From contig CP144143.1 in NCBI GenBank assembly GCA_028485475.2, forward strand, positions 2,976,001-3,040,000: 64,000 bases of DNA, given 5' to 3'. This stretch comes from Chitinophagaceae bacterium C216 (lineage in GTDB: Bacteria; Bacteroidota; Bacteroidia; Chitinophagales; Chitinophagaceae). This document shows, one piece after another, positions 44,767-53,934 of this stretch. The translations under genes and the position numbers were made by a program. The first letter of the stretch is position 1. Every line of letters starts with the position of its first letter. The notes below the pieces were generated by a model. The model was not told the origin of the DNA and searched no databases. It worked only from the letters and a program-made list of their open reading frames with translations.

Positions 44767-45579
44767 TTGGTTGTTTTCTCTAATTGTAAAATAAATATCG
44801 GTTTATACATCACTGAAAAAAGAGCAGACGGGTATCATAATTTGGAAACCGTATTTCTGCCGCTGCCACTTTATGATGTACTGGAGCTTCACGATGCTTC
44901 CCATACCCGCATTACTGTTTTAGGGCAACTTATTCCGTGCAGTACAGAAGATAACATTGTATACAAAGCCTACCGACTTTTAAAGCAGGACTTCCCTAAC
45001 CTCCCCGAAGTGCATTTTCATCTACTGAAAAATATTCCTGCAGGTGCAGGACTCGGAGCAGGAAGTGCAAATGGAGCTCATGCATTGATAGCTTTAAACC
45101 GAAAATTCGAATTAAACCTCAGCGAAGGGCAGTTGATCGCTTATGCTGCTGCATTGGGCAGCGATTGTCCTTTTTTTATCAAAAACAGTCCTTGCTTTGC
45201 CTCCGGTCGTGGCGAGCAGTTAGAGCCGCTTACTCTTGACCTATCAGCCTATCAACTTATCATTGTCAATCCAGGTATTCATATCTCCACACCATATGCA
45301 TTTAGCCTCATTCGCCCAACACCTGCCCCTGTAAATTTGAAAGAAGTCATTACACTTCCTGTTGAAAAATGGCGCGACACTATTATTAATGATTTTGAAG
45401 AGGCCATCATAAAGGAGCATCCCGAAATTGAAGTAATAAAGAATAGATTATATGCTGCAGGGGCTGATTTTGCTTTAATGAGTGGCAGTGGGAGTACAGT
45501 ATACGGATTATTTAAAAAAGACCAAGAAATTGTCACCGACTTTCCCGCACACTATTACGTAAAGCAACTGGCACTCTAA
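44767..45579 (+). CDS. ispE: 4-(cytidine-5'-diphospho)-2-C-methyl-D-erythritol kinase
   Basis: A GHMP kinase of the non-mevalonate isoprenoid pathway, 270 aa. The TTG at 44767 is the only start that keeps the family N-terminus (MVVFSNCKINIGLYITEKRADGYHN). The ATP loop is PAGAGLGAGSANGA at 91-104 and the catalytic Asp lies in GSDCPFF at 131-137. MSGSGSTVYGLF in the C-terminal part is the third GHMP motif. Located 42 bases after the nuclease gene, probably co-transcribed. Followed by a terminator. Confidence 0.94.
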   Translation: MVVFSNCKINIGLYITEKRADGYHNLETVFLPLPLYDVLELHDASHTRITVLGQLIPCSTEDNIVYKAYRLLKQDFPNLPEVHFHLLKNIPAGAGLGAGSANGAHALIALNRKFELNLSEGQLIAYAAALGSDCPFFIKNSPCFASGRGEQLEPLTLDLSAYQLIIVNPGIHISTPYAFSLIRPTPAPVNLKEVITLPVEKWRDTIINDFEEAIIKEHPEIEVIKNRLYAAGADFALMSGSGSTVYGLFKKDQEIVTDFPAHYYVKQLAL

Positions 45580-45601
45580 ATTATTAGCTGTGATGAAAAG
45601 G

Positions 45602-45631
45602 AAATAAAAAAGCCTCCCTGTGGGGAGGCTT
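45602..45631 (-). terminator. Rho-independent terminator of pnp
   Basis: On the minus strand AAGCCTCCC, CACA loop and GGGAGGCTT are followed by a TTTTTTATTTC tract. The 9-bp stem occupies 45610-45618 and 45623-45631. It may also serve ispE from the other side. Confidence 0.87.
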
Positions 45632-45644
45632 ATATCACACATAA

Positions 45645-47822
45645 TTAATTATGGTCTTTGTTGTTGCCGTTATTATGAGGCGGTTTTCTTTCAGGTCGGG
45701 GAATCAGCGCTTTTCTGGAAAGCTTGAATTTACCTGATTTAGGATCTGTACCAATAAGTTTCACTTTCATGGCGTCGCCTTCTTTTACGATACCATCTAA
45801 TGACTCAAGGCGTTTCCAGCTAATTTCACTGATGTGCACCAAACCTTGTTTACCTGGCAGAAACTCCACAAACACTCCAAAGGGCACTACAGAAACTACG
45901 GTAGCATTGTATACATCGCCCACTACAGGTACCGCAACGATACCTTTAATCCAGTCTTCCGCTTTGATTACAGCATCTTTGTCAACACCAAAAATGCTGA
46001 TCTCGCCCATATTGTTTACTTCTTCTACGTTAATCGTAGTTCCGGTTTCGCGCTGAATTTCCTGAATCACTTTACCGCCTGGGCCAATCACCGCTCCAAT
46101 GAATTCTTTATCGATAAACATCTTCACAACACGTGGTGCGTGCGGTTTCACATCCGGTCTAGCTTCCGGAATAGCTTTGTACATATGCTCCAGAATATGG
46201 AGTCGGCCACGTCTTGCCTGTTCCAGTGCCTCACGCATTACATCCATGGAAAGACCATCTACTTTAATATCCATCTGTACTCCACAAATACCATCGCGAG
46301 TACCTGTTACTTTAAAGTCCATATCTCCGAGATGGTCTTCATCGCCTAGGATATCACTGAGAATCGCATATTTATCACCTTTGGTAATTAATCCCATAGC
46401 AATACCCGCTACGTGCTTAGGAAGTGGCACCCCGGCGTCCATCAACGCCAACGAACCTGCACATACTGTAGCCATTGAAGAAGAACCGTTTGACTCAAGG
46501 ATATCACTTACTACACGCACGGTATACCCAAACTCAGCCTCGGAGGGCATCATTTGTTTTAACGAACGCATAGCCAGATTACCGTGACCGATTTCTCTAC
46601 GGCCGGGACCACGCATCATTTTTACTTCACCGGTAGAGAACGGAGGGAAATTATAGTGCAGAATGAATTTCGAATATTTAGAAGAAGCGGCAGTTTCGAT
46701 AAGCAGTTCGTCCAATCCAGTTCCGAGGGTTACTGTAGTAAGCGACTGAGTTTCACCACGGGTGAATAATGCTGATCCGTGGGGCGAAGGCAGTACATCT
46801 ACCTCCATATCCAGCGGACGAATTTCATCTAACGCGCGACCGTCCAAACGAATACGGTCGTCCAAAATCATATCCCTTACCACATCATACTGCAAATCGT
46901 GGAAGTATTTATGTATCAGTTTACGCTCTACATCGGTAAAGGGATTTTCTTCGGTAGCTTCCGCTTCGAGTTTTGCCGCAATTTCTTCCTCCAGCAGCTT
47001 AAATCTTTCGGTTCTATCTTGCTTGGATAAGCGGCCTTTGGCTATTTCTTTTACCTTATCGGTTCCGTAGGCATATACCTTTTCGCGAATCGCTTCGTTA
47101 TTAACCGGTTTAGTATATTCTCTTTTGCCGCTAACACCTTTAAGAGCTCTCAGTTCTTCCTGAGCCTTAATTTGAACTTTGATCGCTTCGTGTGCTATAC
47201 CTAGCGCTTCGATGAGGTCGGCTTCGGAGCATTCTTCCGATTCACCTTCTACCATTAGCAGATTTTTTTCGGTAGCAGCTACGATAAAGTCCATATCAGC
47301 GTTTTCCATTTCGGAACGCGTAGGATTGATCTTAAACGCTCCGTCGATACGGGCTACACGTACTTCACTGATCACTTCTTTGATAGGTACATCTGACACT
47401 GCTAGCGCAGCTGAAGCAGCCAGACAGGCCAATGCATCTGGTAATACTTCTGGATCACTACTAATAAGCGTTACCAGCACCTGCACTTCACAAAAATAAT
47501 CTTCAGGGAAGAGGGGTCTTAAAGCACGGTCAATAAGTCTTGAAATCAATACCTCATAATCACTTAGCTTACCCTCGCGCTTGAAGAATGAACCCGGAAT
47601 GCGGCCGGCAGAAGCAAATTTTTCCTGATAATCTACTGTTAGTGGGAAAAAGTCTTGCCCTTCTCTTGGTTCCTTATTGGCCACTACGGTCGCCAGCAGA
47701 ATACATTTCCCCATACGCACCGTAACCGAACCATCTGCCTGACGCGCAAGACGACCCGTTTCTATTGTGATTTCGCGGCCATCGCCGAGATCGAAAGTTT
47801 TTCTGATTGGTTGTTGTAACAT
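45645..47822 (-). CDS. pnp: Polynucleotide phosphorylase
   Basis: A 3'-5' exoribonuclease and polymerase of the RNA degradosome, 725 aa. Domains in order: first RNase PH ([17 protein letters not shown] at the start), an alpha-helical linker, second RNase PH ([42 protein letters not shown]-type region is [10 protein letters not shown]), KH ([20 protein letters not shown]) and S1 ([32 protein letters not shown]). Complete. It follows rpsO, with a terminator and a separate -7 box between them. Confidence 0.97.
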   Translation of the reverse strand: MLQQPIRKTFDLGDGREITIETGRLARQADGSVTVRMGKCILLATVVANKEPREGQDFFPLTVDYQEKFASAGRIPGSFFKREGKLSDYEVLISRLIDRALRPLFPEDYFCEVQVLVTLISSDPEVLPDALACLAASAALAVSDVPIKEVISEVRVARIDGAFKINPTRSEMENADMDFIVAATEKNLLMVEGESEECSEADLIEALGIAHEAIKVQIKAQEELRALKGVSGKREYTKPVNNEAIREKVYAYGTDKVKEIAKGRLSKQDRTERFKLLEEEIAAKLEAEATEENPFTDVERKLIHKYFHDLQYDVVRDMILDDRIRLDGRALDEIRPLDMEVDVLPSPHGSALFTRGETQSLTTVTLGTGLDELLIETAASSKYSKFILHYNFPPFSTGEVKMMRGPGRREIGHGNLAMRSLKQMMPSEAEFGYTVRVVSDILESNGSSSMATVCAGSLALMDAGVPLPKHVAGIAMGLITKGDKYAILSDILGDEDHLGDMDFKVTGTRDGICGVQMDIKVDGLSMDVMREALEQARRGRLHILEHMYKAIPEARPDVKPHAPRVVKMFIDKEFIGAVIGPGGKVIQEIQRETGTTINVEEVNNMGEISIFGVDKDAVIKAEDWIKGIVAVPVVGDVYNATVVSVVPFGVFVEFLPGKQGLVHISEISWKRLESLDGIVKEGDAMKVKLIGTDPKSGKFKLSRKALIPRPERKPPHNNGNNKDHN

Positions 47823-47933
47823 AAACTCGATTTTGAAAAATTTTTAACAATGGTGTAAGCTATTTTGATTTTACACCCCCCTCTTGGGGAACATCGCACA
47901 TTTGTCTAATAAATAAAAATAAGTAATCAGGCA

Positions 47934-47941
47934 CAAAAGTA
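47934..47941 (-). promoter_or_regulatory. -7 promoter box for pnp
   Basis: The minus strand reads TACTTTTG (exact TAnnTTTG), 112 bases before the pnp ATG and downstream of the rpsO terminator. The roughly 105-base leader could hold control elements; PNPase is known to control its own leader in other bacteria. Confidence 0.5.
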
Positions 47942-47949
47942 TAAGTCTT

Positions 47950-47990
47950 AAAAAAAAAGTATTCCCAACATTTTTTGATGTTGGGAATAC
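47950..47990 (-). terminator. Rho-independent terminator of rpsO
   Basis: A 12-bp perfect stem (47959-47970 with 47979-47990) with an 8-base loop, followed on the minus strand by nine Ts (47950-47958). It separates rpsO from pnp. Confidence 0.85.
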
Positions 47991-48077
47991 CAATATGATC
48001 AGCTTGAAATTTACCAAAACAAAATATCAAACCCCAGGATAAACAACCAGTTTCCCAACGTCAAACGAATTGGGAAA

Positions 48078-48347
48078 TTATTTTCTTAATCCCAGCTTTT
48101 CAATCAAAGCACGATAACCTTCCAGATTATGCTTTTGTAAATAAGCCAAGAATCTTTTACGTCTTCCCACCAACTGCATCAAACCGCGGTGTGAAGAGTA
48201 ATCTTTCTTGTTCTGTTTAAGATGTGCACTGATTTGGCTAATACGCTCAGTTAATTGTGCGATTTGGCCCTCGATAGAACCTGTATTAGTGGCGCTTCCA
48301 CCAAATTCTTCAAAAATCTTTGCGTTTCTTTCTTTTGTAAGTGGCAT
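48078..48347 (-). CDS. rpsO: 30S ribosomal protein S15
   Basis: An 89 aa ribosomal protein, matching the normal S15 length. Typical elements are SATNTGSIEGQIAQLTERI, LKQNKKDYSSHRGLMQLVGRRKRFLAYLQ (16S rRNA-binding helices, with the conserved HxxDxSxRGL-type loop here as KDYSSHRGL), and the basic end. Upstream of pnp as in many bacteria, but with its own terminator and promoter. Confidence 0.97.
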   Translation of the reverse strand: MPLTKERNAKIFEEFGGSATNTGSIEGQIAQLTERISQISAHLKQNKKDYSSHRGLMQLVGRRKRFLAYLQKHNLEGYRALIEKLGLRK

Positions 48348-48398
48348 ACTGTCTTTTTTAAAAGGTCATCCTGTTTTGTATCCTGTCGTTTAAGGCGG

Positions 48399-48406
48399 CA
48401 AAGGTA
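48399..48406 (-). promoter_or_regulatory. -7 promoter box for rpsO
   Basis: The minus strand reads TACCTTTG (exact), 52 bases before the S15 ATG. The gap of 200 bases to miaE holds divergent promoters. Confidence 0.55.
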
Positions 48407-48487
48407 GGAAAAATTTTGAAATACATGCATCTTTTTTTTCAGGCTTTTGTAGAATTCATACCAAAATTTCTTCGCTCTTTTACCTTA

Positions 48488-48495
48488 TACCTTTG
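48488..48495 (+). promoter_or_regulatory. -7 promoter box for miaE
   Basis: TACCTTTG is an exact TAnnTTTG 53 bases before the ATG at 48548. A second exact box, TATTTTTG (48535-48542), lies only 6 bases before the ATG and could yield an almost leaderless transcript. Confidence 0.5.
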
Positions 48496-48547
48496 AAGCA
48501 ACTGATTATCATCTTAATCTTCAGATATAAATGATATTTTTGCCCTC

Positions 48548-49156
48548 ATGGATTTGAGTCAGGATACTAAAAATATTTTGGGGTTACAACTACCCACAGA
48601 TCCCCGCTGGGTTAATCTGGCCGAAATTTCGTTGGAGGCCATTCTTACAGATCATGCTTACTGCGAGCAAAAAGCCGCCACCAGTTGTATCTCCCTCATA
48701 CAAAGATACAGTGATAAGGAAAAACTAGTGATAGAATTAGCCCCTATTGTCACCGAAGAATGGGGCCATTTTAGGCTCGTATTACAGGAAATTCACAAAC
48801 GTGGGCTGAAACTGGGCAAGCAAAGAAAAGACGAATATGTAAATGCACTCATTGATTTTCAATCAAAAGGAGGACACCCGGACGATCGTTTTCTTGATCA
48901 ATTGCTGACCATGGCCATGATTGAAGCGCGCAGCTGCGAACGTTTTAAAAGATTAAGTGAGGGATTGAACGATCCTTATCTGGCCAAATTTTACCGTCGT
49001 TTTATGGAAAGCGAGGCAGGACATTATACTCTTTTTATTGATCTGGCCGAAACCTATCTTCCTAAGGAAAAAGTTCGCAAACGCTGGGCCGAATGGCTAG
49101 AGCACGAAGTAGAGATCATGAAGCAATTGGAAATTAGAGGAGATAGAATACATTAA
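48548..49156 (+). CDS. miaE: tRNA-(ms2io6A)-hydroxylase MiaE
   Basis: A di-iron monooxygenase of 202 aa that hydroxylates ms2i6A-37 in tRNA to ms2io6A. The start is MDLSQDTKNILGLQLPTDPRW. The diiron four-helix bundle ligands appear as ILTDHAYCEQKAA, VTEEWGHFRLVL (ExxH), IEARSCERFK and FMESEAGHYTLF (ExxH). Works on the product of MiaB, encoded at 29245. Followed by a terminator. Confidence 0.93.
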   Translation: MDLSQDTKNILGLQLPTDPRWVNLAEISLEAILTDHAYCEQKAATSCISLIQRYSDKEKLVIELAPIVTEEWGHFRLVLQEIHKRGLKLGKQRKDEYVNALIDFQSKGGHPDDRFLDQLLTMAMIEARSCERFKRLSEGLNDPYLAKFYRRFMESEAGHYTLFIDLAETYLPKEKVRKRWAEWLEHEVEIMKQLEIRGDRIH

Positions 49157-49485
49157 TAAGCATTATACATTATTATGTAGGTAAGCCCCTTGTTAGAAAT
49201 CTGACAAGGGGTTATTATTATTTTAAAAGTATTAGCACCGTCCCTACTTGACAAAACTCTGCTGATATCCATCCCTCTTCCCTATAGAACATACAGCGTA
49301 TCTCACATTTCAGAATTATTAGCTACTCATAAGCAAACTAAAAGAACCTTACAAATAAATGAATTACAATAAAAAAGGTAATACACTCCCCCTAAGTTAA
49401 TAAAAATTTTAAAAAGTTTTTTTTGTTTTTACAAAATCATAATATTTTTATACTAAGTTTTTAAAATATTGCTAAAGTTATTTTG
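49157..49485. other. Intergenic region with terminator and likely ROK promoter
   Basis: A 329-base gap. It contains the miaE terminator (49186-49222), then A/T-rich sequence with no open frame of note. TTTTTTTTG at 49417-49425 and TATTTTTA at 49443-49450 form a weak -33/-7 pair (17-base spacing) that could drive the ROK gene. No RNA gene seen. Confidence 0.5.
49186..49222 (+). terminator. Rho-independent terminator after miaE
   Basis: CCCCTTGTTAG (49186-49196) pairs with CTGACAAGGGG (49201-49211), one G-T pair, AAAT loop, followed by TTATTATTATT. Confidence 0.87.
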
Positions 49486-50688
49486 ATGATTGCCGGCGCA
49501 ATTCCCAAGAAACAACGATTATACAATGAAATATTGAAGCAGCTATTCTTCAATAAGGTATTATCATGTGCCGATTTAAGCAGTCGCATACACAAAAGCA
49601 TTCCCTTAACCACACAATACCTCAACGAACTCATTCAGCATAAACTGGTAGTGGAAAGTGGCTACGCCGAATCGACCGGCGGTAGAAGACCTTTGATGTA
49701 CAGCATTAAAAAAAACGTGTTTTACATTGTGGCTGTTGCAATGGACCAATTGGTTACCCGCATAGCTCTAATATCGTCGGACAATACCATAGTGGGTAAG
49801 GTTGAAAAGTACGACTTGCCGCTAGCCAATCATCCAGACGCACTCAACACACTTATTACACATCTTAAGTGCTTCATCAATGAAGCCGGAGTGGCTCCAT
49901 CAAAGATTATTGGCATTGGCATCGGCATGCCTGGATTTGTAGATCCGGTAAGAGGTTTAAACCACACATTTCTCCCTTGCAAAGAAGGTTCTATTATCAG
50001 CAATGTGGAGAATGCGCTACATATTCCAACATTCATTGACAACGACTCTAGTCTTATTGCTTTAGCAGAGCTAAAATGGGGCGCTGCAAGAGATAGGCAA
50101 AACGTAATGGTATTAAATATTGGCTGGGGAATAGGATTAGGGATTATCGCAAATGGAAAGCTATTTAGAGGGCACGATGGCTTTGCTGGAGAGTTCAGTC
50201 ATATCCCTTTGTTTGATAACAACAAGCGGTGTAGCTGCGGCAAATATGGATGCCTCGAAACAGAAACCTCCCTACAGATAGTAGTAGAAAAAGCTATTAA
50301 AAAGCTAAAAAACGCTAGTAATAACACACTTCTATCTTCACTTCGTAAGGAAACCACAGAAGAAGCTGCTAAAAAAATCATCGAAGCCGCACAAAAGGGC
50401 GACAAGTTTGCCATCGAACAGCTATCGGCATCGGCTTACAACATAGGCAGAGGGGTGGCTATATTGATTCACTTGCTGAATCCAGAGCTTATTGTAATTA
50501 GTGGCGTAGGTTCCAGAGCCGGTAAAGTGTGGATTGCCCCCATTCTGCAAGCTATTAACGAACATTGTATTCCCAAGCTTGCAGAACACATCGATATTCA
50601 AATCTCATCACTGACATATAATGCTGAGATCATTGGTGCTGCGGCACTAGTAGTAGATAATTTCGATAAAATATCCCGTACCCTGTGA
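49486..50688 (+). CDS. ROK family transcriptional regulator/sugar kinase
   Basis: A 400 aa ROK protein. An N-terminal winged helix-turn-helix (about residues 12-60: ADLSSRIHKSIPLTTQYLNELIQHKLV) precedes a ROK kinase-like domain. GIGIGMPGFVDP lies at 143-153, the sugar-site FIDNDS near 183, GEFSH (H239) and the zinc motif with C249, C251 and C256 (CSCGKYGC) are all present. It may act as a NagC/XylR-type repressor controlled by a sugar, as the N-terminal HTH suggests. It lies directly upstream of the SusC/SusD pair (89 bases), so it is the likely regulator of that locus. Confidence 0.9.
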   Translation: MIAGAIPKKQRLYNEILKQLFFNKVLSCADLSSRIHKSIPLTTQYLNELIQHKLVVESGYAESTGGRRPLMYSIKKNVFYIVAVAMDQLVTRIALISSDNTIVGKVEKYDLPLANHPDALNTLITHLKCFINEAGVAPSKIIGIGIGMPGFVDPVRGLNHTFLPCKEGSIISNVENALHIPTFIDNDSSLIALAELKWGAARDRQNVMVLNIGWGIGLGIIANGKLFRGHDGFAGEFSHIPLFDNNKRCSCGKYGCLETETSLQIVVEKAIKKLKNASNNTLLSSLRKETTEEAAKKIIEAAQKGDKFAIEQLSASAYNIGRGVAILIHLLNPELIVISGVGSRAGKVWIAPILQAINEHCIPKLAEHIDIQISSLTYNAEIIGAAALVVDNFDKISRTL

Positions 50689-50776
50689 AAGCTTAATTAC
50701 TAAGCCTGCTGCAGGGAAAGATATATTCATTCACGGCGTAGAAGGACTAAGACGCCTTTATTTATTAAAAATTAAA

Positions 50777-53700
50777 ATGGCAAATATGAAAACAAGAATG
50801 CAAAGAATGCTGCTTGCTTTGCTGCTGTGCTGCACTTCGCTACTCAGCTACGGACAGCAAAGAACGATAACGGGTACAGTTATCGACGAGCAAGGGAAAG
50901 CCGTAGCGGGCGCTACAGTGGCAGTAAAAGGTACTAATGTTGCAACAGCTACCGATGATGCAGGAAACTTCAGCATCAATGCTACAAGTAACGTTCTGGA
51001 AGTGTCGGCTGTAGGCTTTGAAACAACACAAGTAAATATAGAAGGGACAACATCTGTAACTGTTGTGCTAAAAGCAGGAGCTATAAAAGCCGAAGAAGAA
51101 GTAGTAGTTACAGCTCTGGGAATTAAACGTCAAGCTAAATCTCTAGGTTATGCCGTACAAGAAGTCAAAGGAGAAACGCTGGCCGGCATGAAAGAAACCA
51201 ATATTACCAATGCCTTAACAGGACAGGTTGCCGGTTTGCAGATCATGCGTTCTTCCAACGGTCCTGCCGGTTCTTCTAAAATACTCCTCAGAGGCTTTAC
51301 ATCGCTAACCAACGATAACCAACCCCTCATTGTGGTGGATGGCGTTCCAATGAACAACTTTGTAGGACAAAGCAATTCCGACTACTGGAATCCTTCATTA
51401 GATATGGGTAACGGTTTGTCGGATCTAAATGCAGAAGATATTGCCAATATATCAGTATTAAAAGGCCCTTCTGCGGCTGCGCTATACGGTACACGTGCAG
51501 GTAATGGGGTGATTTTGATTACTACTAAAACCGGTCGCGCACAAAAAGGATTAGGTATCAGCATCAATTCTTCTGTGGGCTTCGAAAATCCTTTTATGAT
51601 TCCCGACATGCAAAGCGCGTTCGGTCAGGGTAGTAATGGCATCTTCGACCCTGCTTCTTCCTCAAGCTGGGGACCGAAGATTGAAGGTCAGCCAGTAAAG
51701 AACTGGGATAGCACTACCTCACCAATGAGAGCATATGACAACATTCATAACTTTCTAAAAACTGGTATTATTTCTAACCAGAATATCTCTTTCCAACAAA
51801 TGCTGGGTAAAATTTCATTCTACTCTTCTTACAATCGCGTAGATAATACCAGCATGATTCCTGGGGCCAAGCTTATCAGAAATAATATCATGGCGCGTAC
51901 TACAGCCAAATTGGGAGAGGCCGAAAAGTTTACTATTGATGCAAAATTGCAATACAATAATACTCAGGCTAAAAACAGACCCATGAGTGGAGTAAATGAC
52001 AACAACGTATTTAGATTGTTGAATTTATTTCCCCGCTCTCTTAACATCACTGACTTTAGAAATCCATTAAACGAAGCAGGCAATATGCGGTGGTATGGCT
52101 CAGGTAATGGTGTAAACCCCTACTGGGCTGAAAAATACAATCTCAACGAAGATATAAGAGATCGCTTTTTGCTGAATGGAAATATTAAATATGAATTCAC
52201 TGATTGGTTAATGGGTGAGATTCGCGTGGGTACTGACATGTATACAACCAATACTGAAGCAAAAACTTATGCAGGAAGTCCGCTGGTAACCAATGGTCAA
52301 TACCGCATGGGAAAAGATGTGTTCCAGGAAACCAACTATTCGGCCATGTTTACTGCCAAAAAAGACAATTTGTTTGAAAAAATTGGCGGACAGTTAATGA
52401 TTGGTGGAAATCTCATGGATCAAAAAACCAGCGGTCTAAGTGCCACTGCGTCACCACTAGAAGTACCCAACCTGTTTGCTATCACCAACGCAATGGGCAA
52501 TCCGAGCATTACTCAGCAGTACACTCACAAAAAGATCAACTCTGTATTTGGCTCCGGACAACTGAGTTACGATGGGGTCCTGTTCATCGACGCGACATTC
52601 AGAAATGACTGGTCTTCTGCTTTGAGCGAATTCAACCGTTCATTCTTCTATCCATCAGTAAGTGCATCGTTCGTTTTCAGTGATCTGATTAGCAGAAACA
52701 AAGATTTACCCAGCTGGTTCAGCTATGGTAAACTGCGTGCTTCTTACTCTTCTGTAGGTAACGACATGTTCCCTTACCAATTATTCAACACCTATACTAT
52801 TAGCAAAGACCCTAACGGAGTAACGAATGCAGGAACCAATAGTATCTATTTTAGTGATAGCGTAAAAAATGAGTTAATTAAAAACGTAGAGCTGGGTACC
52901 GAGCTACGCTTTCTTAAAAATCGCTTAGGTATCGACTTTACTTATTATAAATCGAATGCTACTAATCAGCTGATACGCCTACCTCTCGACCCAATGAGCG
53001 GATACTCCTTTAGAATGATTAATGCGGGTAACATTCAAAATCAGGGTATAGAGCTGGTCATCAACGGACAGATTTTACAAAGCAGTTCTGGATTAAACTG
53101 GAGCTCTACATTGAACTTCTCCAGAAACAGAACCAAGATTGTAGACCTTGCTGATCATTTGGGTGTCTCAAGATATCAGATCGGGGGATATGATGCTTTA
53201 AAAATCATGGCCATTACCGGTAGCTACTATGGGGATATTTACGGAAGCCGTTTCAAACGTGTCACCGATCCTAATAGCCCCTATTACGGACAGCTGATTG
53301 TAAGATTTGACAACGGTTTACCTCAAGTAGGTGAAACAGATGCTAAGCTGGGTAATCAACAAGCCGATATGCTGTTGGGCTGGAGCAACCAGTTCCACTA
53401 TAAAAACTTCTCTTTTTCATTCTTAATTGATGGCCGTTTCGGAGGTGAAATATTCTCTGCTACCAACTACTTTATGCAAACAGCCGGTACCGCTGCTGCT
53501 ACAGTCGTAAATGGCGAAAGAGCTCCGTTTATCGTAGATGGCGTAACTGAAGTAGTAGTAGATGGAGTGGTTGTAGGTTACGAAAAAAATACAATTGCCG
53601 CCAATCCTCAACAATACTGGGGCTCTCTTGGTGGTGGCAACCTAGGCATTCATGAAAGAAACGTATATGATGCCACCAACATTCGTCTAAGAAATGTTCA

Positions 53701-53917
53701 GCTTAATTACAGACTTCCTAATACATGGGCAAACAAAATTGGCATGCAGGGAGCTCAGATAGGAGTATCATGTAATAATGTATGGATGATCAAGAGCCAC
53801 ATGAATGGAGTAGATCCAGAATCTGTCTTCGCTTTAGGCACTAATGCAGTAGGATTTGAAAATATGGCTCCTCCTACATCCAGAACATTTTTCATCAACT
53901 TATCTCTGAACTTCTAA
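50777..53917 (+). CDS. SusC/RagA-family TonB-linked outer-membrane protein
   Basis: A 1046 aa outer-membrane transporter. Signal peptide (about 1-27, ending YGQQ), a CarboxypepD_reg-like domain (GTVIDEQGKAVAGATVAVKGT), the TonB-box-like EEVVVTALGIKRQAKSLGYA segment, plug (LRGFTSLTNDNQPLIVVDGVPM, ISVLKGPSAAALYGTRAGNGVILITT) and a long beta-barrel ending in LNF. The barrel terminus and SusC/RagA signatures are intact. Forms an uptake complex with SusD encoded 17 bases downstream. A weak hairpin at 50735-50756 lies just before the start. Substrate is unknown because no glycosidase is nearby. Confidence 0.96.
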   Translation: MANMKTRMQRMLLALLLCCTSLLSYGQQRTITGTVIDEQGKAVAGATVAVKGTNVATATDDAGNFSINATSNVLEVSAVGFETTQVNIEGTTSVTVVLKAGAIKAEEEVVVTALGIKRQAKSLGYAVQEVKGETLAGMKETNITNALTGQVAGLQIMRSSNGPAGSSKILLRGFTSLTNDNQPLIVVDGVPMNNFVGQSNSDYWNPSLDMGNGLSDLNAEDIANISVLKGPSAAALYGTRAGNGVILITTKTGRAQKGLGISINSSVGFENPFMIPDMQSAFGQGSNGIFDPASSSSWGPKIEGQPVKNWDSTTSPMRAYDNIHNFLKTGIISNQNISFQQMLGKISFYSSYNRVDNTSMIPGAKLIRNNIMARTTAKLGEAEKFTIDAKLQYNNTQAKNRPMSGVNDNNVFRLLNLFPRSLNITDFRNPLNEAGNMRWYGSGNGVNPYWAEKYNLNEDIRDRFLLNGNIKYEFTDWLMGEIRVGTDMYTTNTEAKTYAGSPLVTNGQYRMGKDVFQETNYSAMFTAKKDNLFEKIGGQLMIGGNLMDQKTSGLSATASPLEVPNLFAITNAMGNPSITQQYTHKKINSVFGSGQLSYDGVLFIDATFRNDWSSALSEFNRSFFYPSVSASFVFSDLISRNKDLPSWFSYGKLRASYSSVGNDMFPYQLFNTYTISKDPNGVTNAGTNSIYFSDSVKNELIKNVELGTELRFLKNRLGIDFTYYKSNATNQLIRLPLDPMSGYSFRMINAGNIQNQGIELVINGQILQSSSGLNWSSTLNFSRNRTKIVDLADHLGVSRYQIGGYDALKIMAITGSYYGDIYGSRFKRVTDPNSPYYGQLIVRFDNGLPQVGETDAKLGNQQADMLLGWSNQFHYKNFSFSFLIDGRFGGEIFSATNYFMQTAGTAAATVVNGERAPFIVDGVTEVVVDGVVVGYEKNTIAANPQQYWGSLGGGNLGIHERNVYDATNIRLRNVQLNYRLPNTWANKIGMQGAQIGVSCNNVWMIKSHMNGVDPESVFALGTNAVGFENMAPPTSRTFFINLSLNF

Positions 53918-53934
53918 TCTTTAAAAAACGAATC

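Noticed and set aside
45834-46349. A 171-codon open frame opposite pnp
   Set aside because: It lies wholly antisense to the conserved pnp gene and its translation has no recognisable domain; long shadow frames are common over such genes.
50735-50756. Hairpin before the SusC start as a riboswitch or attenuator
   Set aside because: Only a 5-bp stem (GGCGT/ACGCC) without a T-run or known aptamer features; too weak to call.
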